NCBI GenBank assembly: GCA_017431685.1
Contig: JAFRKO010000027.1
Location: 1 to 64,000 of the forward strand
Source of the DNA: Mogibacterium sp.
GTDB lineage: Bacteria > Bacillota > Clostridia > Peptostreptococcales > Anaerovoracaceae
Length of the DNA stretch: 64,000 nt
Direction: 5' to 3'
Under the pieces are notes generated by a model that was given only the letters and a program-made list of their open reading frames with translations, was not told the origin of the DNA and did not search any database. This document shows positions 34,070 to 43,331 of this stretch, in pieces (positions within the stretch are counted from its first letter, which is position 1; each line of letters begins with the position of its first letter). The position numbers were made by a program, and so were the translations under genes.

Positions 34070-35467
34070 ATGGAGAATGTAAACATGGTTCCAGACATGG
34101 ATCAGGCATACGAGGATTCATATTACAAAATAATCGAACTCCTCGAGACTAAGAAGTACTTCCATGCCCGAGACGAACTCCTGAAACACAATGAAGTTGA
34201 AATAGCTGAAATGCTGGTAGACATCAGGAGAGAATTCGACCTCAAAACAATGGTCGTCCTTTTTAGAGCGCTTCCGAAAGATATCAGCGTAGATGTGTTT
34301 GCAGAGCTGAGCGTAGAGGATCAGGTAGATATCATTAACATCATAACTGATCCCGAGATCAGATACATACTCGACGAGCTCGACTTCGATGATATGATCG
34401 ACGTACTTGAAGAGCTGCCATCGAACATAGTAGACAAGATCCTCGACAAGACTCCTAAGAGCGAAAGGCGTCTTATCAACACATTCCTTAAATACAAGGA
34501 AGACAGCGCCGGCGCCCTGATGACACCGGAGTACATCAACCTCAAAAAGGATGCCACGGTAAGGGAGGCGCTTGATCATATCAAGGATGTAGGGCTTGAT
34601 TCAGAGACAATATATACGTGCTACGTGGTCGACAGCGGCCGCAAACTTATCGGCGTAGTATCGCTCAAGTCTCTTGTCATTTCACCGGATACCATGAAAG
34701 TGTCAGACCTCATGCATGACGACCCTGTTGTCGCTCATGTAGACGACGACCAGGAGGAAGTATCCGAGCTTTTCACCAGATACGGTTATCTGGCGATTCC
34801 GGTTGTAGACAATGAATTCAGACTCGTCGGTATCGTTACCGTCGACGACATCCTCGAAGTTATCGAAGAAGAGACGACCGAGGATATCGAGCGTATGGGC
34901 GGTGTCATCGACACATCGGACAGGGAGTATCTCGACCGGTCCGTCTGGCAGCACGTCAAAGCGAGGCTGCCGTGGCTGTTTCTGCTCATGTGCTCTTATT
35001 TCGTGACCGGAGGTATACTGGCAAGGTTTGAGGATGCGATGTCTGCTGTCATAGCTCTGGTAATCTACATGCCGATGCTGATGGGTACCGGCGGTAACTC
35101 AGGTTCGCAGTCATCAACACTGGTCATCCGTGGTATGGCGACCGGTGAACTCGAACTTGGAGATTTCATAAAGGTAATGTGGAAGGAAATCAGAGTCGGC
35201 GTTATAGTCGGTATCTGCCTGAGCATTCTTAACTACTTCAGGATCGTGTATCTCGACCACAATCCGCCTCTTGTAGCGGTCACGGTATGTGTATCCATGA
35301 TTCTCATTGTCATCATCGCCAAGTTGATAGGCTCCATGCTGCCTATGGTGGCTAAGCGCATCGGTATCGACCCTGCACTGATGGCAGGACCTATGATGGC
35401 ATCGATAACCGATATGATCTCACTTTGCACATATTTCATTATGGCAGGGCTGTTCCTGCATATATGA
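34070..35467 (+). CDS. mgtE: Magnesium transporter MgtE
   Basis: 465 residues. The N-terminal helical domain (about 25-145) and two CBS domains (146-275) form the cytosolic Mg2+-sensing region, followed by the connecting helix and five membrane helices. PMLMGTGGNSGSQSST is the pore signature. It imports Mg2+ and closes when cytosolic Mg2+ is high. AAAGGAGGAC precedes the ATG 30 bases after ligA. No M-box riboswitch is visible ahead of it. Confidence 0.95.
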   Translation: MENVNMVPDMDQAYEDSYYKIIELLETKKYFHARDELLKHNEVEIAEMLVDIRREFDLKTMVVLFRALPKDISVDVFAELSVEDQVDIINIITDPEIRYILDELDFDDMIDVLEELPSNIVDKILDKTPKSERRLINTFLKYKEDSAGALMTPEYINLKKDATVREALDHIKDVGLDSETIYTCYVVDSGRKLIGVVSLKSLVISPDTMKVSDLMHDDPVVAHVDDDQEEVSELFTRYGYLAIPVVDNEFRLVGIVTVDDILEVIEEETTEDIERMGGVIDTSDREYLDRSVWQHVKARLPWLFLLMCSYFVTGGILARFEDAMSAVIALVIYMPMLMGTGGNSGSQSSTLVIRGMATGELELGDFIKVMWKEIRVGVIVGICLSILNYFRIVYLDHNPPLVAVTVCVSMILIVIIAKLIGSMLPMVAKRIGIDPALMAGPMMASITDMISLCTYFIMAGLFLHI

Positions 35468-35498
35468 TCTGATATTTAATGAGCAGCATTTATACCAT

Positions 35499-35528
35499 AA
35501 AGGTTGCAAATAATTTGCAGCCTTTTGA
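35499..35528 (+). terminator. Probable terminator after mgtE
   Basis: A 12-bp stem with one G-U pair (35499-35510 with 35514-35525), 3-base loop, then only a short T tract. The 60 bases after it contain two copies of AGCCGGGCAA (35541 and 35552) before the NhaC ribosome site. Confidence 0.55.
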
Positions 35529-35583
35529 TTTGACAGTACAAGCCGGGCAACAGCCGGGCAAAAAAAAAGGAGAACAAATTCAA

Positions 35584-36912
35584 ATGGCAAAGAAAAAGAA
35601 GAAAAGTAACGGTCTGGCGCTTATACCATTTCTGGTGTTCATTGTGATTTACCTCGGAGCAGGAATCATCCTGCAGTCCAGAGGTGTTGAGATGGCATTT
35701 TATCAGTTCCCTGCAGTAGTAGCTATGTTTACAGCTGTCCTCACTGCATTTGTTATGAACTACAAGGCCGGAATCAACGAAAACTTCAAGATCTTTGCCA
35801 AAGGAGCGGCAAGTGAGGATGTAATGAACATGCTCATGATATTCCTGCTCGCAGGCGCTTTTTCTGCAGTAGCAAAGGCTATGGGCGGAGTGGATGCGAC
35901 TGTCAGCTTCGGCGTATCTGTAATACCGGCACCTCTGATCACTGCAGGTATTTTCATTATTGCCGCATTCCTGGGAACAGCCACAGGTACCTCCATGGGC
36001 ACCATCGGAGCACTGGTACCTATAGCATTGGGCATGGTAGATAAGGCCGGGCTCAATATGCCGCTCGTGATGGCTGCCTGTGTATCCGGAGCCATGTTCG
36101 GTGACAACCTGTCAATGATCTCAGATACTACTATTGCCGCTACTAGGACCCAGAATGTTGAGCTTAAGGACAAGTTCCGCACAAACTTCTGGATATCTTT
36201 CCCGGCTGCGGTAGTCACTTTTGTACTGCTGATATTGTTCGGACGTCCGGAGACTGCGAAAGCGATCGAAGTTTCAGGATATGATATCGTAAAGGTAATC
36301 CCTTATATCCTCGTACTCGCGCTTGCGATCATAGGAGTGAATGTTTTTCTGGTACTTACTATAGGTATCTTTGCTGCAGGTATTATCGGAATGGCTTATG
36401 GAGACCTGACTCTCATGACTTTTGCCGGAGAGATCTGGGCAGGCTTCCAGGGCATGATCGAAGTCTTCCTTCTTTCGATGTTCTGCGGCGGCATAGCGGA
36501 AATGGCCAAGCACTACGGAGGCCTGGAGTGGCTTATCGAAAAACTCTCAAGGCCGATCAAGGGTAAAAAATCTGCTCAGGTCGGTCTCTCCGTACTGGCT
36601 GCTCTGACTGATATGGCTACGGCAAACAACACAGTCGCCATCATCGTTGACGGACCGATGGCAAAAGAGATAAGCGAAAAATATCGTGTTGACCCTCGAA
36701 AGACTGCATCTATTCTGGATATCTTCACATGTATCATGCAGGGCCTTATCCCTTACGGCGCACAGTTCCTGCTGGTCGCATCACTGTCAGAGGGAAGGGT
36801 GAGCCCTATGGACGTGATACCAAACAACTGGTATCTTTTCCTGCTTGCATGCTTTGCTGTACTCTCGTACTTCGTTCCATGGTATGAGAAGATCACGCTT
36901 AAGGCCAAATAA
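35584..36912 (+). CDS. Na+/H+ antiporter NhaC-family protein
   Basis: 442 residues from the ATG at 35584, which has AAGGAG in front; an upstream frame from 35479 runs through the terminator hairpin and was rejected. About eleven hydrophobic helices are visible, with the family's GTATGTSMGTIGALVP, GAMFGDNLSMISDTTIAATRTQ and ALTDMATANNTVAIIV segments. NhaC-type proteins exchange Na+ for protons or, in some, carry out malate/lactate or amino-acid exchange. Next to it on the same strand is the YjiM-like reductase, after a terminator. Substrate assignment is by family only. Confidence 0.87.
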   Translation: MAKKKKKSNGLALIPFLVFIVIYLGAGIILQSRGVEMAFYQFPAVVAMFTAVLTAFVMNYKAGINENFKIFAKGAASEDVMNMLMIFLLAGAFSAVAKAMGGVDATVSFGVSVIPAPLITAGIFIIAAFLGTATGTSMGTIGALVPIALGMVDKAGLNMPLVMAACVSGAMFGDNLSMISDTTIAATRTQNVELKDKFRTNFWISFPAAVVTFVLLILFGRPETAKAIEVSGYDIVKVIPYILVLALAIIGVNVFLVLTIGIFAAGIIGMAYGDLTLMTFAGEIWAGFQGMIEVFLLSMFCGGIAEMAKHYGGLEWLIEKLSRPIKGKKSAQVGLSVLAALTDMATANNTVAIIVDGPMAKEISEKYRVDPRKTASILDIFTCIMQGLIPYGAQFLLVASLSEGRVSPMDVIPNNWYLFLLACFAVLSYFVPWYEKITLKAK

Positions 36913-36931
36913 AATATGATATACAAAGAAT

Positions 36932-36965
36932 GAGACGGTATTGATAATTCAATACCGTCTCTTTT
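36932..36965. terminator. Terminator after the NhaC gene
   Basis: Perfect 13-bp stem (36932-36944 with 36949-36961), 4-base loop and TTTT; it may also serve the 28-residue gene on the other strand. Confidence 0.85.
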
Positions 36966-36991
36966 ACTGACTTGTATTTATTGAAACCTTA

Positions 36992-37078
36992 TTATCTCTT
37001 GTGGCTGTATTTTGAATAATAGTAGCATTTTCCTACGAATACTCCGATAAAAGACATAGCTACGATTGCGTTCATCAT
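36992..37078 (-). CDS. 28-residue single-helix membrane peptide
   Basis: From the ATG at 37078 the minus strand encodes MMNAIVAMSFIGVFVGKCYY and eight further residues ending SHKR, then TAA. A hydrophobic helix (about 3-16) is followed by Tyr/Lys-rich residues that would anchor at the membrane face. GGGAGGTG five bases before the ATG is among the best ribosome sites in the window. It is too short for usual gene callers. Size and shape recall small subunits of transporters (such as MetS or KdpF types), but I recognise no family. It lies back to back with the YjiM-like gene and faces the NhaC gene. Confidence 0.65.
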   Translation of the reverse strand: MMNAIVAMSFIGVFVGKCYYYSKYSHKR

Positions 37079-37395
37079 GACGGCACCTCCCTGAAAACCA
37101 TTCGACTTTGAAAGTATACTGCAATTCCCCTAAGACTGTATCCGAAAAGAATTCTTCTCTTTTCACCTATATTCTATTCCGACTGGAAGATAAGTAAAGT
37201 TAATGTTTTTTACGCAAACTTTCAGTTGTACTTCAATAAGAGCATTGAATGATTTAGCTGATTATTGAAGGCAGTTATAGATTTAATTTATAGGTACTTC
37301 TATTGTTTTGAATGTAGAAAAGTAGGATTATAAAAAAGTAAGGTCGGTGATCACTCCCGGAAACAATAAATATAGTATAGAAAGAGGGCTTGTTT
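37079..37395. other. AT-rich divergent intergenic region
   Basis: About 310 bases without a gene. It holds the start signals for the 28-residue peptide (minus; a TATACT box at 37109-37114 is possible) and for the YjiM-like gene (plus). A GTGATCAC palindrome lies at 37348-37355. I see no riboswitch or RNA gene. Confidence 0.4.
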
Positions 37396-38547
37396 ATGGA
37401 AATTATCAAGGAACTGCCTGCAGTATTTGAGGAATTCGCAGAAGCAAGAAGAAACGCATTTGTAAATGTAAAGAAAGTAAAAGATCAGGGTATCCCGGTA
37501 ATCGGAGCATACTGCACATACTTTCCGAGAGAGATTGCTCTGGCAGCAGGAGCAGCTTCGGTCAGCCTTTGTTCAACATCGGGAGAGACTATCCCTTCCG
37601 CAGAAAAGGATCTGCCTGCTAACCTTTGCCCACTGATCAAATCCAGCTATGGATTTGCAAAGGACGACAAGTGCCCGTTTTTCTACTTCAGTGACATCGT
37701 TATAGGCGAGAACACCTGCGACGGAAAGAAGAAGATGTACGAGCTGATGAGCGAATTCAAGGATGTATTCGTTATGGACCTTCCTAATTCGCAGAGCGAA
37801 AAGGGACTTGCTCTTTACAAAGAAGAATGCCTCAAGCTCAAAGTTTATGTTGAGAAGAAGTTCGGCATTGAGATCACAGACGAAAAGATCCGCGAAGCTG
37901 TTAAACTTGAGAACAGCATCAGAAGAGCCAAGAAGGAGCTGATAGATGTCATGAAGAACGATCCTTGCCCTGTTTCGGGAATGGATATGTTCAAGCTCCT
38001 CTATGGAAGCGACTTCAAATTCGACCGTACAGCTATCGTTGATGAGCTCAAGTCCATCAAGGATAAGATCGAAAAAGAATACGCAGAAGGCAAGATGCTC
38101 GAAAAGAAGCCTCGTATAGTTGTCACCGGATGCCCGATCGGCGGAGTTACAGAGAAGGTGATCAAGGCTATCGAGGATAACGGCGGTGTCGTAGTAGCAA
38201 TGGAGAACTGCGTAGGCGCAAAGCAGTACGACAGACTCGTGGATGAAGACGCTGAGGACATCTGGGGAGCGCTTGCTGAGAGATATCTGAATATCGGATG
38301 CTCAGTCATGACTCCTAACCCTAACAGATATGATCTGCTCGGAAGAACAATCGATGAGTATAAGGCTGACGGAGTACTCGAGATGACACTCCAGGCATGC
38401 CACACATATAATGTAGAGCACAAGTCGATTGAGAAGTTCTGCGTAGAGAAGAAGAACACACCATACTTCATGGTTGAAACTGATTACTCAACAGCAGACG
38501 TTGCTCAGCTCAACACACGTATCGCAGCATTCATTGAGATGCTCTAG
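37396..38547 (+). CDS. yjiM: Double-cubane-cluster reductase-like protein (YjiM type, 2-hydroxyacyl-CoA dehydratase family)
   Basis: 383 residues matching E. coli YjiM almost end to end by recall: PAVFEEFAEAR start, GAYCTYFPREI, SLCSTS, LPANLCPLIKSSYGF, KCPFFYFSD, GENTCDGKKKMYE, TGCPIGG, NCVGAK and ETDYSTADV end. Its cysteines are those that bind the double-cubane cluster in the Carboxydothermus homologue. Members catalyse ATP-driven low-potential reductions (small molecules such as acetylene in vitro); the natural substrate is unknown. Family enzymes need a BadF/YjiL-type ATPase activator, which is not nearby. GAGG precedes the ATG at 37396. Confidence 0.9.
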   Translation: MEIIKELPAVFEEFAEARRNAFVNVKKVKDQGIPVIGAYCTYFPREIALAAGAASVSLCSTSGETIPSAEKDLPANLCPLIKSSYGFAKDDKCPFFYFSDIVIGENTCDGKKKMYELMSEFKDVFVMDLPNSQSEKGLALYKEECLKLKVYVEKKFGIEITDEKIREAVKLENSIRRAKKELIDVMKNDPCPVSGMDMFKLLYGSDFKFDRTAIVDELKSIKDKIEKEYAEGKMLEKKPRIVVTGCPIGGVTEKVIKAIEDNGGVVVAMENCVGAKQYDRLVDEDAEDIWGALAERYLNIGCSVMTPNPNRYDLLGRTIDEYKADGVLEMTLQACHTYNVEHKSIEKFCVEKKNTPYFMVETDYSTADVAQLNTRIAAFIEML

Positions 38548-38599
38548 GCGGACAGCTGCAGATGCCATAAAGATAATGTGACATAACAAATGGATGAAG

Positions 38600-38637
38600 C
38601 ACCAGGAAATGCATTATTGTGCAAATCCTGGTGTTTT
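38600..38637 (+). terminator. Terminator after the YjiM-like gene
   Basis: 8-bp perfect outer stem (38600-38607 with 38626-38633) with a partly paired 18-base loop, then TTTTA. Confidence 0.7.
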
Positions 38638-38692
38638 ATATCGAAAGGTAATTTTCAGGCATAGGACTGTTGCCCGCTTTTGTTTTTGCGTG

Positions 38693-38755
38693 TATGCATA
38701 AAAATGCATAAAAATGTAAAAAATATTCAGAATAGGTGTTGCATAAAAATACAAT
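38693..38755. promoter_or_regulatory. Two ARG-box-like operators (ArgR sites)
   Basis: TATGCATAAAAATGCATA (38693-38710) and GTTGCATAAAAATACAAT (38738-38755) each match the Bacillus ARG box (CATGAATAAAAATKCAAK) at 14 of 18 places, as far as I recall that consensus. The second covers the -35 and spacer of the promoter below, well placed for repression when arginine is plentiful. Confidence 0.6.
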
Positions 38756-38767
38756 GAATAGTATAGT
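38739..38767 (+). promoter_or_regulatory. Promoter of the amino-acid ABC / arg gene run
   Basis: TTGCAT (38739-38744), 17 bases, TATAGT (38762-38767); the leader would be about 38 bases. Confidence 0.6.
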
Positions 38768-38811
38768 CTTGCGTGTAATCAATCAATAATTTGTATAAAG
38801 GAGAACAAATC

Positions 38812-39612
38812 ATGAAAAAGAAATCATTAGTACTCTTACTTGCACTTGCAATGATATTCACATTTGCACTCAGCGCATGCGGAGGCGGAAGCGGAAGCTC
38901 CGAAGAGAGCAATGACGCAGGCGAGGAGACTGCAGTACTGAAGGTAGTTACTGAAGCAACATTCGCTCCGTTTGAATCAACAGAGGACGGTGATGACACT
39001 ATTATAGGTTTCGATCCTGACATGATGGCTGCCATCGCAGAGGATCAGGGACTCGAACTCGAATGGGTCAATATGGAATTCGATTCACTTATCCCGGCTC
39101 TTCAGTCAGATCAGGGCGACATCATCTGCGCAGGAATGAACAAGCTGGCAGGAGACCGTGCTGAGAAAGTAGACTTCGGCGACACATACTTTGAAAGTGA
39201 CCTCATGCTGCTCGTAACATCCGACAGTGATCTGACAGGTATCGATGCAGTTACATCGGATATGAAGCTTGCCAGCCAGATCGGTACAACAGGCGGAGAC
39301 ATGGTACAGGAGATGCAGGACGAGGGCAAGATCGCAGCAGGCGTTGTTCTCAACCAGTGGACTGACTGCTATCTGCAGCTTCAGAACGGCGAAGTACAGG
39401 GCGTTATCGTTGACAAGCCGGTAGGAGAGGCTTACCTCAATAATCACAGCGACATCGCTAAATTCGTTGGCGAGTCATTCGGAGATCACGAAGAATTCGC
39501 ATTTGCAGTACAGAAGGGCAACACAGAGCTGCTCGAGAAGCTGAACGCAGGACTTGCAAATATCAAGGCAAACGGCAAATATGATGAACTCGTAGATAAG
39601 TGGTTCAGCTAA
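38812..39612 (+). CDS. Amino-acid ABC transporter substrate-binding lipoprotein
   Basis: 266 residues. A lipoprotein signal peptide ends with the lipobox LSAC, then a Gly/Ser/Glu linker and a family 3 solute-binding fold (TEATFAPFE, GFDPDMMAAIA, DKPVGEAYL). AAGGAG precedes the ATG at 38812; the TTG at 38791 was rejected as it lies within that leader. The binding protein is lipid-anchored on the outer face of the membrane and delivers a polar amino acid. The ARG-box operators and the arg genes downstream suggest arginine, ornithine or a related basic amino acid. Confidence 0.93.
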   Translation: MKKKSLVLLLALAMIFTFALSACGGGSGSSEESNDAGEETAVLKVVTEATFAPFESTEDGDDTIIGFDPDMMAAIAEDQGLELEWVNMEFDSLIPALQSDQGDIICAGMNKLAGDRAEKVDFGDTYFESDLMLLVTSDSDLTGIDAVTSDMKLASQIGTTGGDMVQEMQDEGKIAAGVVLNQWTDCYLQLQNGEVQGVIVDKPVGEAYLNNHSDIAKFVGESFGDHEEFAFAVQKGNTELLEKLNAGLANIKANGKYDELVDKWFS

Positions 39613-39688
39613 GCAACAGTAAAGAAATAGTATAAGATATCCAAAAGCAAAACGATAATAATCAGAACGGCGAAGGGAATTAGACAAT

Positions 39689-40372
39689 ATGGGAGTTTAT
39701 CTTAAAGGTTTTCTCATCGCCTGCAGAGGCATACCCGCCACGGTGGCGGTCAGTCTGATAGCAATAGTAATTGGAGCAGCCTTCGGACTGCTCCTTGCAC
39801 TGTGTTCCCAGACTAAGAGCAAGATCCTGCAGGTACTGGCAAAAGTATATATTGATGTTGTAAGAGGCACACCAATGCTGGTGCAGGCTCTCATAATGGC
39901 ATATGGTATTCCATGGCTTCTTCAGTCCTGGGGAGTCGGATTCAAATGGGACAACTACGGAGGAATGGTAGTGCCGGCCGTTATAGTCTGTGGATTCAAT
40001 TCCGCTGCATACCTGTCAGAAGTTATAAGGTCAGGAATACAGGCAATCGACAAAGGGCAGATGGAAGCAGCGAGGTCGCTTGGCATGAGCCACGGAATGG
40101 CTATGAGGCTGGTCATTATACCTCAGGCTATCCGTATAATCCTCCCGGCATTTGCCAATGAGTTTGTAACACTCATAAAGGAGACGTCAGTACTCGGTTA
40201 CGTCGGAGTAGTTGAGATACTGCGCCGCGGACAGCTGTGGAATTCCTCATCATTTGAAACATTCCCGGCATATATCGGTGTAGCACTTGCTTACATGATA
40301 CTTACGATCCCGCTTTCAAAGATAATCAACGGCTATGAGCGCAAAATGGCCAGAAAGGAGTCTGCAGCATGA
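39689..40372 (+). CDS. Amino-acid ABC transporter permease
   Basis: 227 residues, HisM/GlnP type. Four to five membrane helices with the N-terminal [10 protein letters not shown] and the ABC-coupling EAA loop ([24 protein letters not shown]). A single permease gene implies a homodimer. Its stop overlaps the ATPase start by ATGA, so the two are translationally coupled. Confidence 0.93.
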   Translation: MGVYLKGFLIACRGIPATVAVSLIAIVIGAAFGLLLALCSQTKSKILQVLAKVYIDVVRGTPMLVQALIMAYGIPWLLQSWGVGFKWDNYGGMVVPAVIVCGFNSAAYLSEVIRSGIQAIDKGQMEAARSLGMSHGMAMRLVIIPQAIRIILPAFANEFVTLIKETSVLGYVGVVEILRRGQLWNSSSFETFPAYIGVALAYMILTIPLSKIINGYERKMARKESAA

Positions 40373-41094
40373 GCATGATAGAAATAAAAGGCCTCTGCAA
40401 GAGCTTCGGTGACCATGAAGTGCTTAAGGGGATCGACCAGAACGTTGAAGAGGGTGAAGTGCTCTGCATAGTAGGTCCTTCCGGATCAGGAAAGTCTACA
40501 ATGCTCCGATGCATCAACAGGCTTGAAGAGCCGACAGGAGGAGAAATCTATATCGACGGCGAACTCGTTACAGAAAAGAACGTAGATGCCATGAGAACCA
40601 AGATGGGCATGGTATTCCAGTCGTTCAATCTTTTCCCGCATAAGTCGGTGCTGGAGAACCTCACTATTGGACCGATCAACGTAAAAAAGGCAGATAAGAA
40701 AAAATCGGAAGAAAAAGGTCTGGCGCTGCTTGAGCGTGTAGGTCTTGCAGAAAAAGCCAACGAGTATCCGAGAAACCTTTCCGGCGGACAGCAGCAGCGT
40801 GTTGCGATTGCAAGGGCGCTTGCGATGGACCCTGAGGTAATGCTTTTTGACGAGCCTACCTCGGCTCTCGATCCTGAAATGGTAGGCGAGGTGCTCGATG
40901 TAATGAAGAGCCTTGCCAAAGAGGGCATGACGATGATAGTCGTAACGCATGAGATGGGCTTCGCAAAGGAGGTCGCGGACAAGGTCATCTTTATGGACGG
41001 TGGATATATCGTGGAGCAAGGCACCCCGGATGCTGTACTCAATCATCCGCAGATGGAGAGAACAAAGGACTTCCTTTCTAAGGTTCTTATCTGA
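40369..41094 (+). CDS. Amino-acid ABC transporter ATPase
   Basis: 241 residues, GlnQ/HisP type. Walker [11 protein letters not shown]-loop [12 protein letters not shown], signature LSGGQQQR, Walker [13 protein letters not shown] and switch His in VVTHEM are all intact. It powers the preceding permease. Only 37 bases separate it from argC and no terminator is seen there, so transport and biosynthesis genes can be read together. Confidence 0.95.
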   Translation: MSMIEIKGLCKSFGDHEVLKGIDQNVEEGEVLCIVGPSGSGKSTMLRCINRLEEPTGGEIYIDGELVTEKNVDAMRTKMGMVFQSFNLFPHKSVLENLTIGPINVKKADKKKSEEKGLALLERVGLAEKANEYPRNLSGGQQQRVAIARALAMDPEVMLFDEPTSALDPEMVGEVLDVMKSLAKEGMTMIVVTHEMGFAKEVADKVIFMDGGYIVEQGTPDAVLNHPQMERTKDFLSKVLI

Positions 41095-41131
41095 CCGCTT
41101 TAAGATAATTAAATAAGGTAACAGAATTATA

Positions 41132-42061
41132 ATGTACAAAGTTTTTATAGACGGAGCCCACGGAACCACGGGGCTCAGAATAAATGAATATCTGGCACAG
41201 CGTCCGGACATACAGATAATTGAGATAGACCCGGAGAAACGCAAGGATACAGAAGCCAGAATCAGCATGATAAAGGAGGCAGATGTCAGCATACTGTGCC
41301 TTCCGGATCAGGCTTCAAGGGAGATAGCGGCTGCTGCTCCTGCGGATTCAGTCATAATCGATACTTCAACGGCACACCGCACCGATCCTGACTGGACCTA
41401 CGGCATGCCTGAGCTGACAGCGGGTCAGAGAGATAGGATCCGAAGCAGCACAAGGATAGCTAACCCAGGCTGCCACGCGAGCGGATTCATACTCCTTGTA
41501 AGACCGCTTATCGAAGCAGGACTGCTGGACAAAGAGGCCCTGCTTACATGCTTCTGCGTTACAGGCTACTCTGGCGGCGGAAAGAAAATGATTGCCGACT
41601 ATGAGAGCGACGAAAGGGCTGCGGATCTCGATTCTCCGGGACAGTATGCTCTGGGGCAGACGCACAAGCATCTGCCTGAGATGGTCGCTATGACAGGCCT
41701 TTCGAACGCACCGTGCTTCAGCCCGGTGGTCGCTGACTTCTATAGCGGCATGGTCATGACGGTGCCGCTGCATGCATCAATGCTTAAGAACGGAGCCGGA
41801 ATAGAAGATGTAAAGAATACTTTACATCTTCGGTATGATAATGAGCCGCTCATCAAAGTGAACGATGAGGCACCGGAATCCGGCAAAGTCTATTCAAACC
41901 CTATGTCAGGAAATAACGGCATGGAGATGTATGTGACCGGAAATGAAGAGAGAATACTTCTGATCGCCTCGTACGACAACCTCGGAAAGGGAGCGTCAGG
42001 CGCAGCGGTACAGAATCTTAATATAGTACTCGGGACGGAAGAGACCGCGGGACTGGTATAG
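41132..42061 (+). CDS. argC: N-acetyl-gamma-glutamyl-phosphate reductase, short (type 2) form
   Basis: 309 residues, the shorter 'uncommon' ArgC form rather than the usual 340-350. The NADP-binding loop DGAHGTTG is at 7-14, LCLPDQASREIA follows, and the catalytic cysteine lies in NPGCHASG. It reduces N-acetylglutamyl phosphate to the semialdehyde. AAGGTAAC gives a modest ribosome site. First biosynthetic gene of argCJBDGH. Confidence 0.93.
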   Translation: MYKVFIDGAHGTTGLRINEYLAQRPDIQIIEIDPEKRKDTEARISMIKEADVSILCLPDQASREIAAAAPADSVIIDTSTAHRTDPDWTYGMPELTAGQRDRIRSSTRIANPGCHASGFILLVRPLIEAGLLDKEALLTCFCVTGYSGGGKKMIADYESDERAADLDSPGQYALGQTHKHLPEMVAMTGLSNAPCFSPVVADFYSGMVMTVPLHASMLKNGAGIEDVKNTLHLRYDNEPLIKVNDEAPESGKVYSNPMSGNNGMEMYVTGNEERILLIASYDNLGKGASGAAVQNLNIVLGTEETAGLV

Positions 42062-42100
42062 CCCGGGCGGATCCGCAAAGAGAAGATACAGGAGGGATCT

Positions 42101-43318
42101 ATGGTAAAGATGATTGAAGGCGGCGTCACTGCCGCAACAGGATTCAAAGCAGGAGGAATATACAGCGGAATAAAGCAGAATTCGGAAAAACCTGATCTGG
42201 CTCTCATAGTCAGTGAAGTTCCGGGCAATGCCGCTGCGGTATATACAAAAAATAAAGTCAAGGCAGCTCACATAGCGGTTACGAAGAGGCACCTGGAAAA
42301 CGGCACAGCACAGGCAGTTCTGTGCAACAGCGGAAATGCCAATACATGCACTCCTGACGGTGAAGAAATAGCCGAAAAGGCGACTCAGATCGCTGCTGAG
42401 TGTCTGGGAATAAAAGCTGAGGATGTGCTTCCTGCAGCAACAGGAGTTATAGGGGTTCCTCTCCCTATAAAGCCATTTCAGGATGCTCTGCCTGAACTTG
42501 CGGGAAATCTTTCGAGGACAGGATCCGCTGATGCGGCACTTGCTATCCTTACGACTGATACTTATATAAAGGAATGCGCGGTGCAGTTCGAGGTTGGAGA
42601 TACTGTCTGCACTCTCGGCGGAATCGCAAAGGGAAGCGGCATGATTCACATTAATATGGGCACCATGCTCAGCTTCATCTCTACAGACTGTGCCATAAGC
42701 AAGGAACTTGTCAGCAAGGCGCTTCATGATGAGATAGCCGACAGTTATAACCAGGTAAGTGTCGACGGAGATACATCAACCAACGATACAGTAGTTGTGA
42801 TTGCCAACGGTCTGGCAGGAAACCAGGAGATAAGCGAAACAGGTGAGGCGTATGACGCGTTCTGCGAAGCTCTTCACACTGTAAGCGTTGAGCTTTCAAA
42901 GAAGATCGCAGGTGACGGAGAGGGATGCACAAAACTGCTCGAAGCACATGTGACCGGAGCGCCTGATAAAGAGACAGCAAGGCTCGTAAGCAAGAGTATA
43001 GTCTGCTCATCGCTGTTCAAGGCAGCTGTGTTTGCATCGGATGCAAACTGGGGACGCATACTTTGCGCCATAGGTTATACAGACGCAGAATTTGATGCTT
43101 CGAATATCGATGTCAGCGTCAGATCGGAAGCCGGCGAAGTGCTCGTGTGTAAAGCTTCGGCTTCGATACCGTTCGATGACGACTTCGCAACTGAGATCCT
43201 TTCGAAGGAGTACGTCACGGTTGAGGCAAATCTGCATGACGGGGATGCCGAGGCATATGCATGGGGATGCGATCTGACATACGATTATGTAAAGATAAAC
43301 GGCTCGTATCGCTCATAA
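42101..43318 (+). CDS. argJ: Glutamate N-acetyltransferase / amino-acid acetyltransferase
   Basis: 405 residues. The precursor self-cleaves before the Thr in PAATGVIGVPL (near 115) to form alpha and beta chains; the K-G-SGMI block and the C-terminal NLHDGDAEAYAWGCDLTYDYVKINGSYRS are typical. It recycles the acetyl group from N-acetylornithine to glutamate and may also use acetyl-CoA, so no separate argA is needed. AGGAGGGA precedes the ATG. Confidence 0.96.
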   Translation: MVKMIEGGVTAATGFKAGGIYSGIKQNSEKPDLALIVSEVPGNAAAVYTKNKVKAAHIAVTKRHLENGTAQAVLCNSGNANTCTPDGEEIAEKATQIAAECLGIKAEDVLPAATGVIGVPLPIKPFQDALPELAGNLSRTGSADAALAILTTDTYIKECAVQFEVGDTVCTLGGIAKGSGMIHINMGTMLSFISTDCAISKELVSKALHDEIADSYNQVSVDGDTSTNDTVVVIANGLAGNQEISETGEAYDAFCEALHTVSVELSKKIAGDGEGCTKLLEAHVTGAPDKETARLVSKSIVCSSLFKAAVFASDANWGRILCAIGYTDAEFDASNIDVSVRSEAGEVLVCKASASIPFDDDFATEILSKEYVTVEANLHDGDAEAYAWGCDLTYDYVKINGSYRS

Positions 43319-43331
43319 AAAGAGGTATCAG

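Noticed and set aside
35530..35535. Perfect TTGACA ahead of the NhaC gene
   Set aside because: No -10 box stands at a workable distance (the place holds GCCGGG), so I did not call a promoter.
35541..35560. Two tandem AGCCGGGCAA copies in the NhaC leader
   Set aside because: Only two short copies with no known role; noted with the terminator but not raised as a finding.
37348..37355. GTGATCAC palindrome before the YjiM-like gene
   Set aside because: Eight-base palindromes are common by chance; no second site or known consensus supports an operator.
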